A stretch of DNA of 5,124 nt from Prevotellaceae bacterium (lineage in GTDB: Bacteria; Bacteroidota; Bacteroidia; Bacteroidales; UBA932), in contig JAISDR010000152.1 of assembly GCA_031264645.1 (NCBI GenBank), positions 1-5,124 on the forward strand, in the 5' to 3' direction. Both the position numbers and the translations under genes were made by a program. The stretch's first letter is position 1. Each line of letters starts with the position of its first letter. The notes below the pieces were generated by a model, which saw only the letters and a program-made list of their open reading frames with translations, did no database searches and was not told the DNA's origin. This document shows, piece after piece, positions 3,828 through 5,124 of this stretch.

Positions 3828-5124
3828 ATGATGCATACAATATCCCCGGCTGTCCCCGGATTTAAGAAAATATGGGCTGTGTCTTTTCCCATAATGTTAA
3901 GCATGCTGGCGGAGAATATTATAAGCGTAACCGACACGGCGTTTATGGGGCATGTGGGCGAAATAGAACTGGGCGCGGCAGCTATCGGAGGGATATATTT
4001 TCATGTGCTGTTCATGCTTGGTTTTGGTTTTGCCACCGGCATGCAGATTTTAATTTCGCGACGAAAGGGAGAGAATAATCCGGAAAAGATCGGTCCCGTC
4101 ATGGAAACCGGCTTGCTGTTTCTGTGGGCTTTGGCAGCGATACTTATAATCAGCGCACAATGGCTCACTCCAATCATAATGCCGGGAATCATCAGTCATG
4201 AAAGTCTTCTGCAACCGTCCATCAATTTTCTTAATATCCGTGTTTACGGCTTGATTTTCGTTTTTGTGAATGTCTCGTTCCGCGCTTTTCACGTGGGGAC
4301 AGGCAATACGCGCCCGCTCACTTACGGCTCGATCATGATGGCTGCGACCAATGTCGTTCTCGACTACCTGCTGATATTCGGGAAATCGGGTTTTCCGAAA
4401 ATGGGACTTGAGGGAGCGGCTCTTGCTTCCGTCATTGCGGAAGCTGCCGAAGCCGTCTATTTCATCGTTTACAACTCGCGCTCCCGGATACGGAAAACGT
4501 ACAGGCTGTTCTATTTCAGGAATCTGAATTTTAAACTGCTGAAGCATACGCTCAACATTTCGATATTTGTCATGCTTCAATATTTTATTTCGCTGAGCAC
4601 ATGGTTTATCTTTTTTATTGTTATAGAAAAGACGGGAGAACAGAATCTGGCTTCGTCGAATATTATACGCAGCATTTACGGTTTCATAACTATCCCCGTA
4701 TGGGCTTATGCCGCCGTAACGAGTTCATTCGTAAGCAATGCCATCGGGGCGGGATATGCAAAACAGATTAATGCAATTATCGTCAAAATAGTTAAGATCA
4801 GTTTTATAACCGCATCTCTCATTGTACTGATAAGCGGTCCTCTGGCTCGACAGATACTGATGATATATACAGACAGTAAGGAACTGATCGACCTGTCATT
4901 ATTGTCTGTATATGTAATACTTGGCGCAAACATTGTTTTCTCGTGCAGCTGTGTTGTCTTCAACGGAGTAAGCGGTACGGGGAAAACAAAAATCGCCATG
5001 TTCATCGAAATAATTTCATTAGTGTTCTACATGGGAGCTTTATACCTGCTTGCCTGGTTATTCCCTGAAAATGTAGAATATGTATGGTTCTCGGAATTTG
5101 TTTACTGGACAGGAGTATTGATTT
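3828..5124 (+). CDS. MATE-family multidrug/cation antiporter, 3' end beyond the window
   Basis: Inner-membrane transporter of the multidrug and toxic compound extrusion family, which exports drugs, often cationic, in exchange for H+ or Na+. The frame is open from ATG 3828 for 432 codons to the window edge, so it lacks only its stop and perhaps 10-25 residues of a usual 440-460. The N-terminus shows the family signature: a first helix with P-I-M-L-S-M-L-A-E-N then SVTDTAFMGHVGEIELGAAA (33-52). Asp36 fits the conserved TM1 acidic residue (Asp36 in Vibrio cholerae NorM). Further hallmarks are GFGFATGMQILISRRKGE, NVSFRAFHVGTGNTRP, TNVVLDYLLIFG and MGLEGAALASVIAE. The second half repeats the pattern (IPVWAYAAVTSSFVSNAIGAGYAKQ; VVFNGVSGTGKTK), as expected for two six-helix bundles. 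ATG codons at 3828 and 3831 are adjacent; the first is chosen, with AAGGA upstream. It has its own promoter. The substrate cannot be told. Confidence 0.95.
   Translation, partial: MMHTISPAVPGFKKIWAVSFPIMLSMLAENIISVTDTAFMGHVGEIELGAAAIGGIYFHVLFMLGFGFATGMQILISRRKGENNPEKIGPVMETGLLFLWALAAILIISAQWLTPIIMPGIISHESLLQPSINFLNIRVYGLIFVFVNVSFRAFHVGTGNTRPLTYGSIMMAATNVVLDYLLIFGKSGFPKMGLEGAALASVIAEAAEAVYFIVYNSRSRIRKTYRLFYFRNLNFKLLKHTLNISIFVMLQYFISLSTWFIFFIVIEKTGEQNLASSNIIRSIYGFITIPVWAYAAVTSSFVSNAIGAGYAKQINAIIVKIVKISFITASLIVLISGPLARQILMIYTDSKELIDLSLLSVYVILGANIVFSCSCVVFNGVSGTGKTKIAMFIEIISLVFYMGALYLLAWLFPENVEYVWFSEFVYWTGVLI

Noticed and set aside
3604..3831. Plus-strand 75-codon frame just before the MATE gene
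   Set aside because: It contains the shared repeat, the inverted repeat and the MATE promoter, so it is non-coding in all likelihood.
4050..4580. Minus-strand 176-codon frame opposite the MATE gene
   Set aside because: Antisense to a clear membrane transporter; no supporting features. The real gene is the plus-strand frame that runs off the window.

Overview
The window looks like chromosomal DNA from a member of the Bacteroidales (Bacteroidota). The main evidence is promoter structure. Three intergenic sites carry the Bacteroides-type -7 box TAnnTTTG (TACTTTTG, TAACTTTG, TACGTTTG), and two of these have a TTTG -33 box 18 or 21 bases upstream. Strong Shine-Dalgarno sequences are mostly absent, intergenic DNA is AT-rich, and small palindromic repeats of the kind scattered through Bacteroidales genomes sit at the left end. 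The species cannot be named from this.

Layout: positions 1-272 hold no convincing gene, but carry three small hairpin repeats, a 16-bp tandem duplication and a heptamer tandem array. Positions 273-2468 are a two-gene minus-strand operon: a TolC-family outer-membrane channel gene (first) and an HlyD-family lipoprotein adaptor (second), 12 bp apart. A strong promoter precedes it, with a perfect hairpin/operator-like palindrome at the predicted transcription start. The adaptor resembles those that work with ABC exporters, but no inner-membrane pump gene lies within the 272 bases after it.

Positions 2664-3485 run the other way and hold a decayed AbiE (type IV toxin-antitoxin / abortive infection) locus. 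The AbiEi antitoxin gene is essentially complete but split by a -1 frameshift after codon 158, next to a T4 run. The AbiEii toxin start overlaps its stop by 8 nt, but the toxin reading frame ends after 20 codons and the rest is not recognisable. Positions 3486-3827 are non-coding, with a spaced inverted repeat, a roughly 31-nt repeat shared with the tolC-abiEi intergenic region, a second inverted repeat and a strong promoter.

From 3828 to the right edge runs a MATE-family multidrug/cation antiporter (432 codons, 3' end cut off by the window). It is an open frame without a stop and nearly full length.

Functionally the window combines two export functions (a tripartite efflux/secretion module and a MATE antiporter) flanking a degenerate defence/toxin-antitoxin locus. 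I see no convincing new multi-gene system. The most informative signals are the two-step decay of the AbiE locus and the small repeat/operator-like structures around the promoters.
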